In this document: positions 1 to 7,440 of the stretch, in pieces
Layout: the number at the start of each line of letters is the position of its first letter
How positions within the stretch are numbered: the first letter of the stretch is position 1
DNA from: CAZDGV01 sp964505195
Lineage (GTDB): Bacteria > Bacteroidota > Bacteroidia > Chitinophagales > Chitinophagaceae
DNA length: 39,461 bases
Assembly: GCA_964505195.1 (NCBI GenBank)
Contig: CAZDGV010000013.1
Location: forward strand, 1-39,461
Reading direction: 5' to 3'
The notes under the pieces: model-generated
Told to the model about the DNA's origin: nothing
Databases searched by the model: none
The model's input: the letters and a program-made list of their open reading frames with translations, nothing else
Translations under genes and position numbers: made by a program

Positions 1-52
1 CGGCGACACAAGGATTTTCAGTCCTTTGCTCTACCGACTGAGCTACCGCACC
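1..52 (-). tRNA. tRNA-Phe (anticodon GAA), 3' end cut by window edge
   Basis: Read on the minus strand from 52 downward, the sequence starts GGTGCGG (acceptor 5' strand). It continues with TA, a GCTC...GAGC D-stem with AGTCGGTA loop, then AAGGACTGAAAATCCTT, an anticodon stem-loop whose loop CTGAAAA gives anticodon GAA (Phe). The variable region begins GTGTCG before the window ends, so the T-arm and acceptor 3' strand are not visible. The identity is firm from the anticodon arm. A good Bacteroidota-like promoter lies about 140 bp upstream on the same strand, with a second copy of the tRNA 5' end in between. Confidence 0.9.
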
Positions 53-54
53 AT

Positions 55-153
55 TTTTCAAAAACTTACTCTCATCGACCTTGGCTCTATCCCGTTTCCT
101 TCGGAACGGGACCTCGAAAATCTGAAACTCCTATGTCGTTTCATTTTCTACGG
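55..153 (-). other. 99-bp structured spacer between the two tRNA 5' ends
   Basis: This segment is bracketed by the 21-bp tRNA repeats and contains two predicted hairpins. One at 91-110 has an 8-bp stem (one G-T pair) and a 4-base loop. One at 117-147 pairs AAAAT and GAAAC with GTTTC and ATTTT across a 9-base loop, with a 2-base bulge. Neither is followed by a T-run on the minus strand, so they do not look like terminators. There is no coding signal. The segment could be a small insertion, a dispersed repeat unit, or the processed leader of the tRNA transcript. Its function is unknown. Confidence 0.5.
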
Positions 154-174
154 CCGACTGAGCTACCGCACCAT
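154..174 (-). repeat. truncated second copy of the tRNA-Phe 5' end (21-bp direct repeat)
   Basis: Positions 154-174 are identical to 34-54, exactly 120 bp apart and in the same orientation. The copy covers the first 19 bases of the tRNA (acceptor 5' strand, D-stem 5' strand and part of the D-loop) plus two upstream bases. It then diverges in the D-loop, with no anticodon arm following, so it is a tRNA fragment and not a second functional tRNA. It lies immediately downstream of the likely tRNA promoter. This looks like duplication of the tRNA 5' end by an insertion or by partial deletion of a tandem tRNA. Confidence 0.85.
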
Positions 175-189
175 CTCAAGTGAGGGTTG

Positions 190-221
190 CAAATATAGCG
201 CTTTGGGCAATTAGAGTGAAA
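190..221 (-). promoter_or_regulatory. candidate promoter for the tRNA-Phe transcript
   Basis: On the minus strand there is TATATTTG (197 to 190), a perfect match to the Bacteroidota -7 consensus TANNTTTG. TTTC (221 to 218) lies 20 bases upstream and is one mismatch from the -33 TTTG. The expected start point is close to 183, just before the truncated tRNA copy, so the transcript would run through the fragment and spacer into the intact tRNA. Consensus and spacing are established for this phylum; use of this particular site is inferred. Confidence 0.5.
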
Positions 222-264
222 CTTTTTGGCCCTTTTCCGGATTTCTTGCACCCAATTAAATGCC

Positions 265-750
265 CTATTTCCGTCCGCGTCTGCGCCAATCCCAGGGTGC
301 CATAGGATTTGACTCCTTCCATAACCCGCGTCGCCACTGCCTTGCACTGCGCTCAGATGCAGCAAGAGACCTGTCGCTTGAATACCTAGTATAATGCCAG
401 GCCACCCCTTCTTCCACCAGCTTTTTATTTATATGATTGCCACCTGCGGTAAACACATCTCCTACAATGCGGCTGTTGCGGTCTTTGCCGCTATAAAGGA
501 CTTTCAAGGTACCAAGCGCGCACCATGTACCCAGCGCATCTTTCGCTTCGCGATAATATGGCTGACCCCGCTCCGGACAATCAATGCCTGCCAGCCTTAT
601 TCGATAAATGGTTCCCCCGGCAAGCAAATCAAATGTGTCGCCATCCACAATCTTTACCGCCCGTCCAGTTAAACTACGCTGCGCTTGCAATGGCTGCACA
701 CCCAAACACAACAGCATCATCATCCATCCTACGTTTTTACAAAATACCAT
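265..750 (-). CDS. secreted thermonuclease (staphylococcal nuclease-like)
   Basis: The product is a 161-residue single-domain SNase homologue that would cleave DNA or RNA outside the cytoplasm. An N-terminal hydrophobic stretch (about residues 9-22, ending LQAQ) looks like a signal peptide. The SNase fold follows: the VDGDTF motif at 35-40 (Ca2+ ligands), IRLAGIDCPE at 51-60 (catalytic Arg and Glu region), a further Arg in the central strand segment, EGVAWHY, and a C-terminal GLW...PWDWR block typical of the family. The length is normal for a minimal secreted nuclease. The Met used gives a complete signal peptide; an internal Met triplet at 10-12 would shorten it. The gene stands alone, divergent from the L,D-transpeptidase gene, with about 180 bp between them. 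Confidence 0.88.
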   Translation of the reverse strand: MVFCKNVGWMMMLLCLGVQPLQAQRSLTGRAVKIVDGDTFDLLAGGTIYRIRLAGIDCPERGQPYYREAKDALGTWCALGTLKVLYSGKDRNSRIVGDVFTAGGNHINKKLVEEGVAWHYTRYSSDRSLAASERSARQWRRGLWKESNPMAPWDWRRRGRK

Positions 751-929
751 GCCGTAAAATTACCGAAGCCCACCGCGGAGAAACTTAAACGATTCGTTAA
801 AATGATTTTTTCTTTCAGTACACCATGCAACGTTATAACCCAAATGCTCGTTTAACCGATGCAAGCCCTTGCTATATTTTTTAAAAACAAGTTGGCGCCC
901 GGCGCCTAACATGAAAAAATAAATCCAAT

Positions 930-1730
930 ATGATGAAACGTATCCTATCGCACTTACACTGTCTGCGCTTGCATCTTCAGTTTGTTTCAAAAGGCATCCC
1001 TGCACGCGTCAGTGTATTCCTGCTACCTGCCATCATCATTATCTTCTTAGCCACAACCTCTCCCACCTCTTCCGGAAGCAACTATAAAACAATTACATCG
1101 TTTCCTAATCCTGTCGCTGATGAGCGCATCATGCATACAGCCGATAGTCTGTATACGCAAATGCAACTCGCACAAAGCGGCTTGCAGTTTCAAGCATTTC
1201 TACTTGCTTTCAAAGGCTATCAAAAAATGTTTGACCTGGGTATGATTGCCAAACGCGGACTGCTTTCCATTGCCGACTTCTCACTGCCCTCCACTGCGCA
1301 GCGGTTTTTTGTGGTTGACATGCAACATGGTAAACTACTTTTTAAAACTTGGGTTGCACACGGCAGAAATAGCGGCCGTACCTACGCTACCGATTTTTCC
1401 AATCAGCCTTCTTCCTTCAAAAGCAGTTTGGGATTTTATCTTACCCTACAACCCTACTATGGCGACAAGGGCTATGCGTTGAAACTGCAAGGCATCGAAG
1501 CTGGGATCAACGATAATGCTTTTGAAAGAGCCATCGTGATACACGGCGCTGATTATGTAAATGAAAAAAATGCTGCAACACAGGGCTATCTTGGCCGCAG
1601 CCTAGGCTGTCCGGCACTTCCTATGCAGCTCAACAAAAAAGTAATTAATACCATTCGGGAAGGCTCCTGTTTCTTCATCTATCACCCCAACACTACTTAT
1701 CTCAGCAACAGCAAGTTGCTCAACAGCTGA
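930..1730 (+). CDS. murein L,D-transpeptidase catalytic-domain protein (YkuD_2 type)
   Basis: This 266-residue envelope protein has an N-terminal membrane segment (about residues 28-45), so it is probably anchored or exported. The C-terminal half has the YkuD_2 pattern: HGRNSG, a long GY...L...G segment, an I-H-G-A-D-Y block, and the GRSxGCPAL active-site motif with the nucleophile at about Cys227. Family members are predicted to act on peptidoglycan stem peptides, either cross-linking them or joining them to proteins. Two Met codons are adjacent at the start, and either could be used. The gene is monocistronic, with a strong terminator 43 bp after the stop. A weak promoter-like pair (TTTA at 851, TATATTTT at 873) lies upstream. 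Assignment to the domain is firm; the true reaction is not shown by sequence. Confidence 0.85.
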   Translation: MMKRILSHLHCLRLHLQFVSKGIPARVSVFLLPAIIIIFLATTSPTSSGSNYKTITSFPNPVADERIMHTADSLYTQMQLAQSGLQFQAFLLAFKGYQKMFDLGMIAKRGLLSIADFSLPSTAQRFFVVDMQHGKLLFKTWVAHGRNSGRTYATDFSNQPSSFKSSLGFYLTLQPYYGDKGYALKLQGIEAGINDNAFERAIVIHGADYVNEKNAATQGYLGRSLGCPALPMQLNKKVINTIREGSCFFIYHPNTTYLSNSKLLNS

Positions 1731-1773
1731 TTTTTGCTTGCAAGACCTTAAAAACACCCATGCCTGATAAAGC

Positions 1774-1801
1774 GTCCCGCAAATCTCTGCGGGACTTTTT
1801 T
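1774..1801 (+). terminator. Rho-independent terminator of the L,D-transpeptidase gene
   Basis: An 8-bp GC-rich stem GTCCCGCA / TGCGGGAC with a 6-base loop is followed by six T residues. The T-run overlaps the stop codon of the convergent membrane-protein gene. The opposite strand has no T-run, so it acts in one direction. Confidence 0.9.
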
Positions 1802-2474
1802 ATGCGATCCAAAAAGCGATGAGCTGCAAAAAAAATCCTGCAATAAAGCCTGCATAAATTTCAACCGCACGATGATCGCTCACTAAAAAGCGACTGGTGC
1901 AAGTAATTCCTGCAATCATCCACACCAATGCTGGCGCAGAGCCATGATGAATTTGTGCCGAAAGCAACAGCCATGCAAACAAAGCACTCACGCCACCCAC
2001 GGCCATAGCATGCATGCTCACTTTCATATATATATTCAAGAGCAATGCGGCTGAAACAGATATGAAAGCACCGAGCAAAAACCCTTTCATCGCATGCGGA
2101 TACTGCAGGTTACGGGCAACATAATAACTCCAGAAGAAAAAAGTAATACAAGCGATATAAGGAATGATGCGCTCTTTCTGTGTTTTCAGTTGTATCGACT
2201 GCACAAAACCCAGTCCCTTGAGCAATAACACTGTTACCAACGGCAGGAATAAATTGGAGCTTAAAATAGAAAGCAGGGTGCGGAATTTTTTTTCTTCGGC
2301 TGCGCCGATATAAAGATCTGTTTGTCCGTATATCAAATACGCTGCTGTGTATGCAATAATAAAAAGCGGATGAAACAAATAAGAAAAAAATAGTGCAGGC
2401 AAACGCAACCATGCTGCCGGCGATGTTGCCACTACATTCATCTTCCCTTCTTCATTTACCACCCATGTATCCAT
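1800..2474 (-). CDS. PAP2-like integral membrane protein
   Basis: This 224-residue protein is almost entirely hydrophobic, with about six membrane helices. It carries traces of the three PAP2 phosphatase motifs: K-x(4)-R-I-I-P near residue 99, V-S-M-H-A-M near 152 where PSGH is expected, and T-S-R-x(5)-H-x(3)-E near 193-204, close to SRx5Hx3D. The replacement of PSGH by VSMH and of the last Asp by Glu suggests a divergent or altered phosphatase-like protein. It starts one base after the rpoN stop codon, so it is probably cotranscribed with rpoN. Its role could be lipid-phosphate hydrolysis, but catalysis is uncertain. Confidence 0.65.
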   Translation of the reverse strand: MDTWVVNEEGKMNVVATSPAAWLRLPALFFSYLFHPLFIIAYTAAYLIYGQTDLYIGAAEEKKFRTLLSILSSNLFLPLVTVLLLKGLGFVQSIQLKTQKERIIPYIACITFFFWSYYVARNLQYPHAMKGFLLGAFISVSAALLLNIYMKVSMHAMAVGGVSALFAWLLLSAQIHHGSAPALVWMIAGITCTSRFLVSDHRAVEIYAGFIAGFFLQLIAFWIA

Positions 2475-2475
2475 A

Positions 2476-3951
2476 TTACAATTCTTTGCGTAAACGTGCT
2501 ACCGGTATATTCAGCTGCTCGCGATATTTGGCAACGGTTCGTCGTGCAATATTATATCCTTTTTCCTGTAGCAAACTCGTAAGCTGTTCATCGCTGATGG
2601 GTCGGTGCTTATCTTCCTGCTGCACTAGATCCGATAAAATCTTTTTTACCTCACGGGTACTCACTTCTTCGCCGCTTTCAGTGCTCAAACTTTCATTGAA
2701 AAAAAACTTGAGTCGGTAGGTGCCGAATTCCGTTTGTACAAACTTGCTATTGGCAACTCGACTTACTGTTGAAATATCAAGACCGGTTATCGCGGCAATA
2801 TCTTTCAAAATCATAGGTCGCAGCGTAGTTTCATCGCCGGTAAGGAAAAAACCCTGCTGATGTTCGAGAATCGCCTGCATGGTAGAAAGCAACGTGTGCT
2901 GTCGCTGACGAATGGCATCGATAAACCATTTGGCTGCATCCATTTTCTGCTTAATAAATAGCACGGCCTCTTTTTGGCGCTTATCTTTTTTGCTGCCGCG
3001 CTCGTACTCTTTCAGCATATCGCGGTAACCCTCGCTCACACGCAGCTCGGGCGCATTGAGTGCATTGAGCGATAATTCCAGTTTACCATTTTGATTGATC
3101 ACGTAAAAATCAGGGATCACATAGTTTTCCGTATTGCTTTGATCACCCATGCTGCCCCCGGGTTTGGGGTTGAGTCGGATGATCTGATCGATCACTTGCT
3201 TGAGCGTCTCATCATCAATAAGGAGACTCCGTTGTATTTTATCGTAGTGCTTTTTGGTAAACTCATCAAAATATTTCTCCAGCACTTTAATGGCCATAGC
3301 GGTTTCGCTGCGGTTGGGTTTGCGATACAGCTGTAACAGTAGGCACTCCTGCAAGTTACGGGCACAGATACCCGGCGGATCAAATTGCTGAATGCGCGCA
3401 ATGAGGGCCTCTACTTCGGCATTGGAGCTTTCGATATTCTGACGGAAGGCAAGATCATTTACGATGGAAGCCGTATCGCGCCGCAGGTAACCGTCGTCGT
3501 CTAAACTGCCAATGATCTGTTCAGCAATGACGGTGTCGCGCTCGTTGAGCTGCAACATGCCCAGCTGCTCCATGAGCAGTTCGAAAAAGCTGATTTCCGT
3601 TTTAACAGGTTGTGCAGGATGCTCACCCGCTTCGGGATAATTGTCATCGCGCAGTCGATAGTCTCCCACCTCATCATCGTCTTCTTGGATATAATCACTC
3701 AGATCGAGTAGATCGCTTTCTGTTTCATCAGAGGTTTCCGCATCAGCATCCTCGTTGCTTTCAAAAACATCTTCAAAAGCATCTTCAGTGTTGCCGGGTT
3801 CTGCCAATTCTAGTGCAGGATTTTCCTCCAGCTCCTCTTTAATCCGCTCTTCCAGTGTAGCCGTAGGCACCTGCAACAGCTTCATCAGCTGAATTTGCTG
3901 AGGTGATAGCTTTTGCAGTAATTTTTGATGTAAGCCTTGACCCAATGCCAT
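2476..3951 (-). CDS. rpoN: RNA polymerase sigma-54 factor
   Basis: The protein is sigma-54, which directs RNA polymerase to -24/-12 promoters and needs an AAA+ activator. The N-terminus is Gln/Leu-rich (LHQKLLQKLSPQQIQLMKLLQ-like, region I). A very acidic region II follows (about residues 50-100). The core-binding domain contains DPPGICARNLQECL, then comes a helix-turn-helix. The C-terminal RpoN box ARRTVAKYRE lies about 20 residues before the end. The start chosen (MALGQG) matches the usual family start; an upstream in-frame Met would add 12 unlikely residues. The length (491 aa) is normal. It is divergent from a small exported protein and followed by a PAP2-like gene one base downstream. 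No sigma-54 activator gene is visible in the window. Confidence 0.95.
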   Translation of the reverse strand: MALGQGLHQKLLQKLSPQQIQLMKLLQVPTATLEERIKEELEENPALELAEPGNTEDAFEDVFESNEDADAETSDETESDLLDLSDYIQEDDDEVGDYRLRDDNYPEAGEHPAQPVKTEISFFELLMEQLGMLQLNERDTVIAEQIIGSLDDDGYLRRDTASIVNDLAFRQNIESSNAEVEALIARIQQFDPPGICARNLQECLLLQLYRKPNRSETAMAIKVLEKYFDEFTKKHYDKIQRSLLIDDETLKQVIDQIIRLNPKPGGSMGDQSNTENYVIPDFYVINQNGKLELSLNALNAPELRVSEGYRDMLKEYERGSKKDKRQKEAVLFIKQKMDAAKWFIDAIRQRQHTLLSTMQAILEHQQGFFLTGDETTLRPMILKDIAAITGLDISTVSRVANSKFVQTEFGTYRLKFFFNESLSTESGEEVSTREVKKILSDLVQQEDKHRPISDEQLTSLLQEKGYNIARRTVAKYREQLNIPVARLRKEL

Positions 3952-3998
3952 GCGGATGCGTATTTTCGCTGTAAAATTAAACCACAAAAGTCGGCGGT

Positions 3999-4304
3999 TT
4001 GAAAAACAGGTATAAAATTTGCTGTCTACTCCCGCTTTTTTGCTTCATGGGTGTTGCCATCCATGCACAAATCACGCATGCGCCTACCAGTTTAAGGCCG
4101 CTTTCGGGCAGAATGGTTACCGATGTGCCGCTTAAGCCGACTGCACCTGCACTGCGCCCACCGGTTTCACCGGCCCACACCACCCTCCATGCCTGGGGGC
4201 CGATTTGCAGGGGTGAATGGGCGCTGGAGAAAAAAACCAAGGTTCCGCTGCGTCTGCGACTCGGATCACTGGAATATGTGAACCGATTGGAAGGCAAGCG
4301 TTGA
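3999..4304 (+). CDS. small exported protein of unknown function
   Basis: This is a 101-residue ORF starting at TTG. It has a convincing signal peptide (MKNRYK, a hydrophobic core, then AIHAQ cleavage region near residue 23). The mature part is Pro-rich, with blocks RPPVSP and LHAWGP and a basic C-terminus ending in RLEGKR. I recognise no family. The internal ATG at codon 17 lies inside the signal peptide and is a poor start. It lies 48 bp from the divergent rpoN start. The signal peptide is the main reason to believe it is a gene. Confidence 0.55.
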   Translation: MKNRYKICCLLPLFCFMGVAIHAQITHAPTSLRPLSGRMVTDVPLKPTAPALRPPVSPAHTTLHAWGPICRGEWALEKKTKVPLRLRLGSLEYVNRLEGKR

Positions 4305-4306
4305 CA

Positions 4307-4338
4307 TTTATCAACTTTCTTTAATTATCGTACCTTCG
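4307..4338 (+). promoter_or_regulatory. candidate promoter of the HPt gene
   Basis: TTTA (4307-4310), 20 bases, then TACCTTCG (4331-4338): one mismatch from each half of the Bacteroidota consensus TTTG-N19/21-TANNTTTG. The 12-bp palindrome CGGGCTAGCCCG begins inside the -7 box and extends across the expected start site, so it could be an operator or a short transcript hairpin. Weak evidence. Confidence 0.3.
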
Positions 4339-4403
4339 GGCTAGCCCGTAAAACAATCTATCCGCACCGTATTTTCACTGATACGTAGCGCGGGCATCGA
4401 GCA

Positions 4404-4754
4404 ATGAGCGCATCGACCACTCCCCCTTATGACCTTTCCTACCTGAAAAGTTTGTCGGAAGACCCGAGCTTTCTGGAAAACATGATTCGTATTTATTTGA
4501 AAGCTACCCCCGAACTGGTAGCAGCTCTGCGCATGGCCATTGCGGATAAAGATGCGGATGGGTTGGCCAAGTCCTTGCATAAACTGAAATCGGCAGCAGC
4601 GGCAATTGGTATGGATACAATAAAAATTGAAATAGAATCGGTTGAAAAATTGCTGAAAACCGACAATCCGTCAACCATTGGCGATGAAAGGCTGACTGCG
4701 ATCGCTGTAGCATTCGACCATACGATGGAAGCACTGATCAGAACATTACATTAA
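4404..4754 (+). CDS. histidine phosphotransfer (HPt) domain protein
   Basis: This 116-residue cytoplasmic protein consists of a single HPt four-helix domain. The phosphorylatable His is at residue 59 in LHKLKSAAAAIGM, matching the HxLKGxxxxxG signature with Ser for the usual Gly. HPt proteins shuttle phosphate between a receiver and a second response regulator in a phosphorelay. No kinase lies next to it. Two response regulators follow: a NarL type on the same strand 152 bp downstream and a LytTR type on the opposite strand. This makes a local relay plausible but unproven. Confidence 0.85.
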   Translation: MSASTTPPYDLSYLKSLSEDPSFLENMIRIYLKATPELVAALRMAIADKDADGLAKSLHKLKSAAAAIGMDTIKIEIESVEKLLKTDNPSTIGDERLTAIAVAFDHTMEALIRTLH

Positions 4755-4906
4755 GAGTTTTCATAAACCCTTATGCAAGAAGCACATAATAAATAAGTGT
4801 GATTCATGTATTGTTTAGCTTGATAATTACTTGCGGAATCACTTAGAATTTTTAATTTGCCAGCATAATATTTAACTTTAACCCGTATCACGTGAATACT
4901 ATTGCC

Positions 4907-5566
4907 ATGCCTATTAAGATTCTGATTGCTGAAGACCATATGCTGATTGCCGAAATGTGGCATACTTTACTATGTAAACAAGATGGTTATCAGGTTCAGG
5001 GGAAATACGGCAAAACTCAAGAAGTGATTGATGCCACCGCAACCTTGCAGCCGGATATTTTGCTGCTCGATATTGCCCTTGCCGACGGCTCTGGATTGGA
5101 CATTATTCCCCGCTTGAAAAAAGCATCGCCAGGCACCAAGTACCTGGTGGTATCCGCATACGCCGATTTTCCTACAGTGAAAAAAGCATTCACCTCGGGT
5201 GCACATGGCTATATTACCAAAACTTCATCGCTGGCAGAAATGATGCAGGCCATTGAAGAAGTGCTGAGCGGAAAAACGTATCGTTGTCGTGAAATCCAAG
5301 AATTGATCTCGGGGATTTTTTTAAACGATGCGACGGAAGAAGCTACCAACCAGTCGCAGGTACTTACCAAGAAGGAAAAACAAGTTTCTTACCTTATTTG
5401 CAAGGGTTTAAGTGCGAAAGAAATTGCAGGAAAGCTGGGAGTAAGTTCTAAAACCATTGATGTGCACCGCTATCATATTTATCAGAAACTTGGTATCAAC
5501 AAATCCATACAGCTGATTCGCTATATTCAAGACAACCAACATTTGTTTACGGAAGTAGTAGAATAA
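4907..5566 (+). CDS. NarL/FixJ-type response regulator
   Basis: This two-domain regulator is 219 aa from the chosen start. The receiver domain has acidic pocket E9/D10, phosphoacceptor D55 in LLLDIAL, conserved Ser in VVSAYAD, and Lys in YITKTS. The C-terminal LuxR-type HTH runs from about residue 148 to 205 (LTKKEKQVSYLICKGLSAKEIA...SSKTIDVHR). An in-frame GTG at 4892 would add five residues (MNTIA). I prefer ATG 4907 because MPIKILIAEDH is a standard family start. It follows the HPt gene on the same strand and ends 13 bp from the convergent LytTR regulator. The target genes are unknown. Confidence 0.92.
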   Translation: MPIKILIAEDHMLIAEMWHTLLCKQDGYQVQGKYGKTQEVIDATATLQPDILLLDIALADGSGLDIIPRLKKASPGTKYLVVSAYADFPTVKKAFTSGAHGYITKTSSLAEMMQAIEEVLSGKTYRCREIQELISGIFLNDATEEATNQSQVLTKKEKQVSYLICKGLSAKEIAGKLGVSSKTIDVHRYHIYQKLGINKSIQLIRYIQDNQHLFTEVVE

Positions 5567-5579
5567 CCCTGCTGGTAAA

Positions 5580-6293
5580 TCAGGCAATTCCCAAAGAAGC
5601 TTTTACTGTTTTTTTAAGTTTGCGGCTCACGGTAATACGGTGCTGATCAATCAGCAGCATGCCATTATCGAGCCCCATTACTTTTTGCTTGTTTACGATA
5701 TACGATTTACCTACACGCAGAAACATTTCGGGATCCAATTTTTCCATCATGTTGCTCATAGTCATGAGGATCATATGGCTTTTTTCAGTGGTAACTACTT
5801 TAATATAATCTCGTGATGCTTCAAAAAAAAGTACGTCGCAAAGGCGAAGCCGTATAAAGCTTCTGCCTTCTTTTAAAAACAATGTTTGCACTTCCGACAT
5901 CTCCTGTGCTGCCGGCTGTACAGTGCCACGTGCAGTTTTCAATCGTTCCAAAGCACGCGCAAAGCGCTCCTGAGTAATGGGCTTTTTCAGATAATCGATA
6001 GCACCCAATTCAAAAGCGGTATAGGCAAAATCTTCGTGAGCAGTAGTAAAAATCAAATCGGGTTTGTAGGGCAATGCGCGATAAAGATTAATACCCGATT
6101 GCCCGTTAAGTTCTACATCCATAAACAAAAGGTCGGCATTGCGATGTAATGCAAACCAGTTGGCCGCTGCTTCCGATGCGGAAAAAGAAGCCAGCAACTC
6201 CATGTCGGGGTGCTGCTGAATCAGTCGGAGCATGATGGCCTTTGAAATAGGATCATCCTCCAGTACAACGCATTTGATGGAAGCCATGGGCAC
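5580..6293 (-). CDS. LytTR-family response regulator
   Basis: The 237-residue regulator has an N-terminal receiver domain (E12/D13/D14 pocket, phosphoacceptor D59 in LLFMDVEL, conserved T in TTAHEDFAY, K in YLKKPI). After a linker (about 120-135) comes a LytTR DNA-binding domain with FLKEGRSFIRL, FFEASRDYIKV, FLRVGKSYIVN and the C-terminal ITVSRKLKK. Such proteins usually pair with a membrane LytS/YehU-type kinase, but no kinase gene is adjacent here. Start M1 or M3 are both possible. It is convergent with the NarL-type regulator with no terminator in the 13-bp gap, so the two transcripts may overlap. Confidence 0.92.
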   Translation of the reverse strand: MPMASIKCVVLEDDPISKAIMLRLIQQHPDMELLASFSASEAAANWFALHRNADLLFMDVELNGQSGINLYRALPYKPDLIFTTAHEDFAYTAFELGAIDYLKKPITQERFARALERLKTARGTVQPAAQEMSEVQTLFLKEGRSFIRLRLCDVLFFEASRDYIKVVTTEKSHMILMTMSNMMEKLDPEMFLRVGKSYIVNKQKVMGLDNGMLLIDQHRITVSRKLKKTVKASLGIA

Positions 6294-6405
6294 GGCGCAG
6301 TTTGCTTTAAAGTTACTGCTTTGCTTATTAGAAAAGGTGAAGATTTAGGTTTCCGAATTTATCGGGGCAGCCCTCATGAACATTTCGAGCAATGCCATAT
6401 GAATG

Positions 6406-6436
6406 AAAAAGAGAAGGGGGTGTTGAAACACCCCCC
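6406..6436 (-). terminator. probable terminator downstream of the DUF3050 gene
   Basis: Read on the minus strand, GGGGGTGT / ACACCCCC forms an 8-bp stem with a 4-base loop, followed by the pyrimidine run TTCTCTTTTT. It lies about 117 bp past the DUF3050 stop codon. The plus strand has no T-run after the hairpin. Confidence 0.6.
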
Positions 6437-6553
6437 GTTGCTAACCTCTATATAACCTTAAAATAGAAACTTTATGATAGATGAAAGTAGCGACCTGCCC
6501 TGCGGTGCTGAAAAAAAATCGACGAATTGCTGCAAATATCGACATGCTGCAGG

Positions 6554-7309
6554 TTAACGGCCTTCCAACTCTGCAAGCACGCCATCCCAGAGCAAACGAC
6601 GCATTTCCAAGGAACGGATCGCAAAAGCCATAGCTTCATTGTGCTTTGCTTGATCGTTACCACAGAGTTCATTAACCATTTCAATTGCCAGTTGGCTGTG
6701 ATGATCGCCATCTACCTCTATATGACGCTCCAGGTAATAAGTAAATGTTTCTAATTGTTGGGGATACTGTGCTTTTAGTCGGCTAACCAGTGCATGAAAC
6801 ATGTCCGGAATAAGGTCTTCTCTGCCATAAGTAAAAACAGCTGCCTGTACATGAAGCGGCTGTTGTTCAATTACATCAAAAGTAAAACGACAAAAACGCT
6901 GAACAGAATCGGGCAGTTTCAGTTTTTCCATGGCGATACGCAGCGGTACGCCATTCTGGATGTACAGTATAAGTTGTGAAATAGGACCCGTATCGGCACC
7001 CATCTCATCCATCGCCTTTAGGTACAATTCAAAATGACTGCAGCGTTGGCCGTGTTGATCCACATCACTCTCCTCACCCACTACAATTTCATTGATTAGA
7101 AAACGCGTATTAGCTGAACCGACAGGTAACCAGGGCGGAGCAACGCAGGTTAGCTTACCCTGCAATGATTTCAGTAAACTCATAAAATCCCAAACGGCAA
7201 ACACATGATGCCTTGCAAAAACACGCAAATCTTGTATGGTTTCAAGTCGCTGATAAAGTGAATGACCTGTAATACTGCTCCGAACGCCGGAAAGACTGCT
7301 TAATTCCAT
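6554..7309 (-). CDS. DUF3050 family protein (haem-oxygenase-like fold)
   Basis: The 251-residue protein matches the DUF3050 pattern: a DLRVFARHHVFAVWDFMSLLK block near the N-terminus, LTCVAPPWLP, LINEIVVGEESD near residue 90, and YLERHIEVDGDHH near 205. The E/H/D residues in those last two blocks resemble the metal ligands of haem-oxygenase-like di-iron proteins. That function is an inference from fold, and the biochemical role is not established as far as I know. It appears to be a single gene with its own terminator. The sequence shows no signal peptide, so it is cytoplasmic. Confidence 0.85.
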   Translation of the reverse strand: MELSSLSGVRSSITGHSLYQRLETIQDLRVFARHHVFAVWDFMSLLKSLQGKLTCVAPPWLPVGSANTRFLINEIVVGEESDVDQHGQRCSHFELYLKAMDEMGADTGPISQLILYIQNGVPLRIAMEKLKLPDSVQRFCRFTFDVIEQQPLHVQAAVFTYGREDLIPDMFHALVSRLKAQYPQQLETFTYYLERHIEVDGDHHSQLAIEMVNELCGNDQAKHNEAMAFAIRSLEMRRLLWDGVLAELEGR

Positions 7310-7440
7310 AATTTAATTTTCCATAGCAACAGCATTAGTAATAAAAAGTTGCCTTTTGAATGGCAAGCCAGTATCAATTGACAGTGTTGTGACAGAATTG
7401 CCTGAAAAGCTTTTAAGGCAACTTAAGAATATGCATTTAT

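Noticed and set aside
26..214. 62-aa plus-strand ORF
   Set aside because: It is antisense to the tRNA-Phe gene and its duplicate; part of its translation simply repeats the tRNA sequence.
894..906. GGCGCC-C-GGCGCC direct repeat before the L,D-transpeptidase gene
   Set aside because: Very short; it could be an operator or chance, and no second copy was noticed elsewhere in the window.
760..1005. 81-aa minus-strand ORF between the nuclease and L,D-transpeptidase genes
   Set aside because: It overlaps the start of a well-supported gene on the other strand, has no recognisable motif or signal peptide, and occupies the expected divergent promoter region.
4336..4347. Palindrome CGGGCTAGCCCG as a terminator of the small exported protein gene
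   Set aside because: No T-run follows on the plus strand (TAAAA), and it sits over a possible promoter; kept only as a possible operator.
4751..4963. 70-aa minus-strand ORF between the HPt and NarL genes
   Set aside because: Mostly intergenic and overlapping the start of the response regulator; no family signal.
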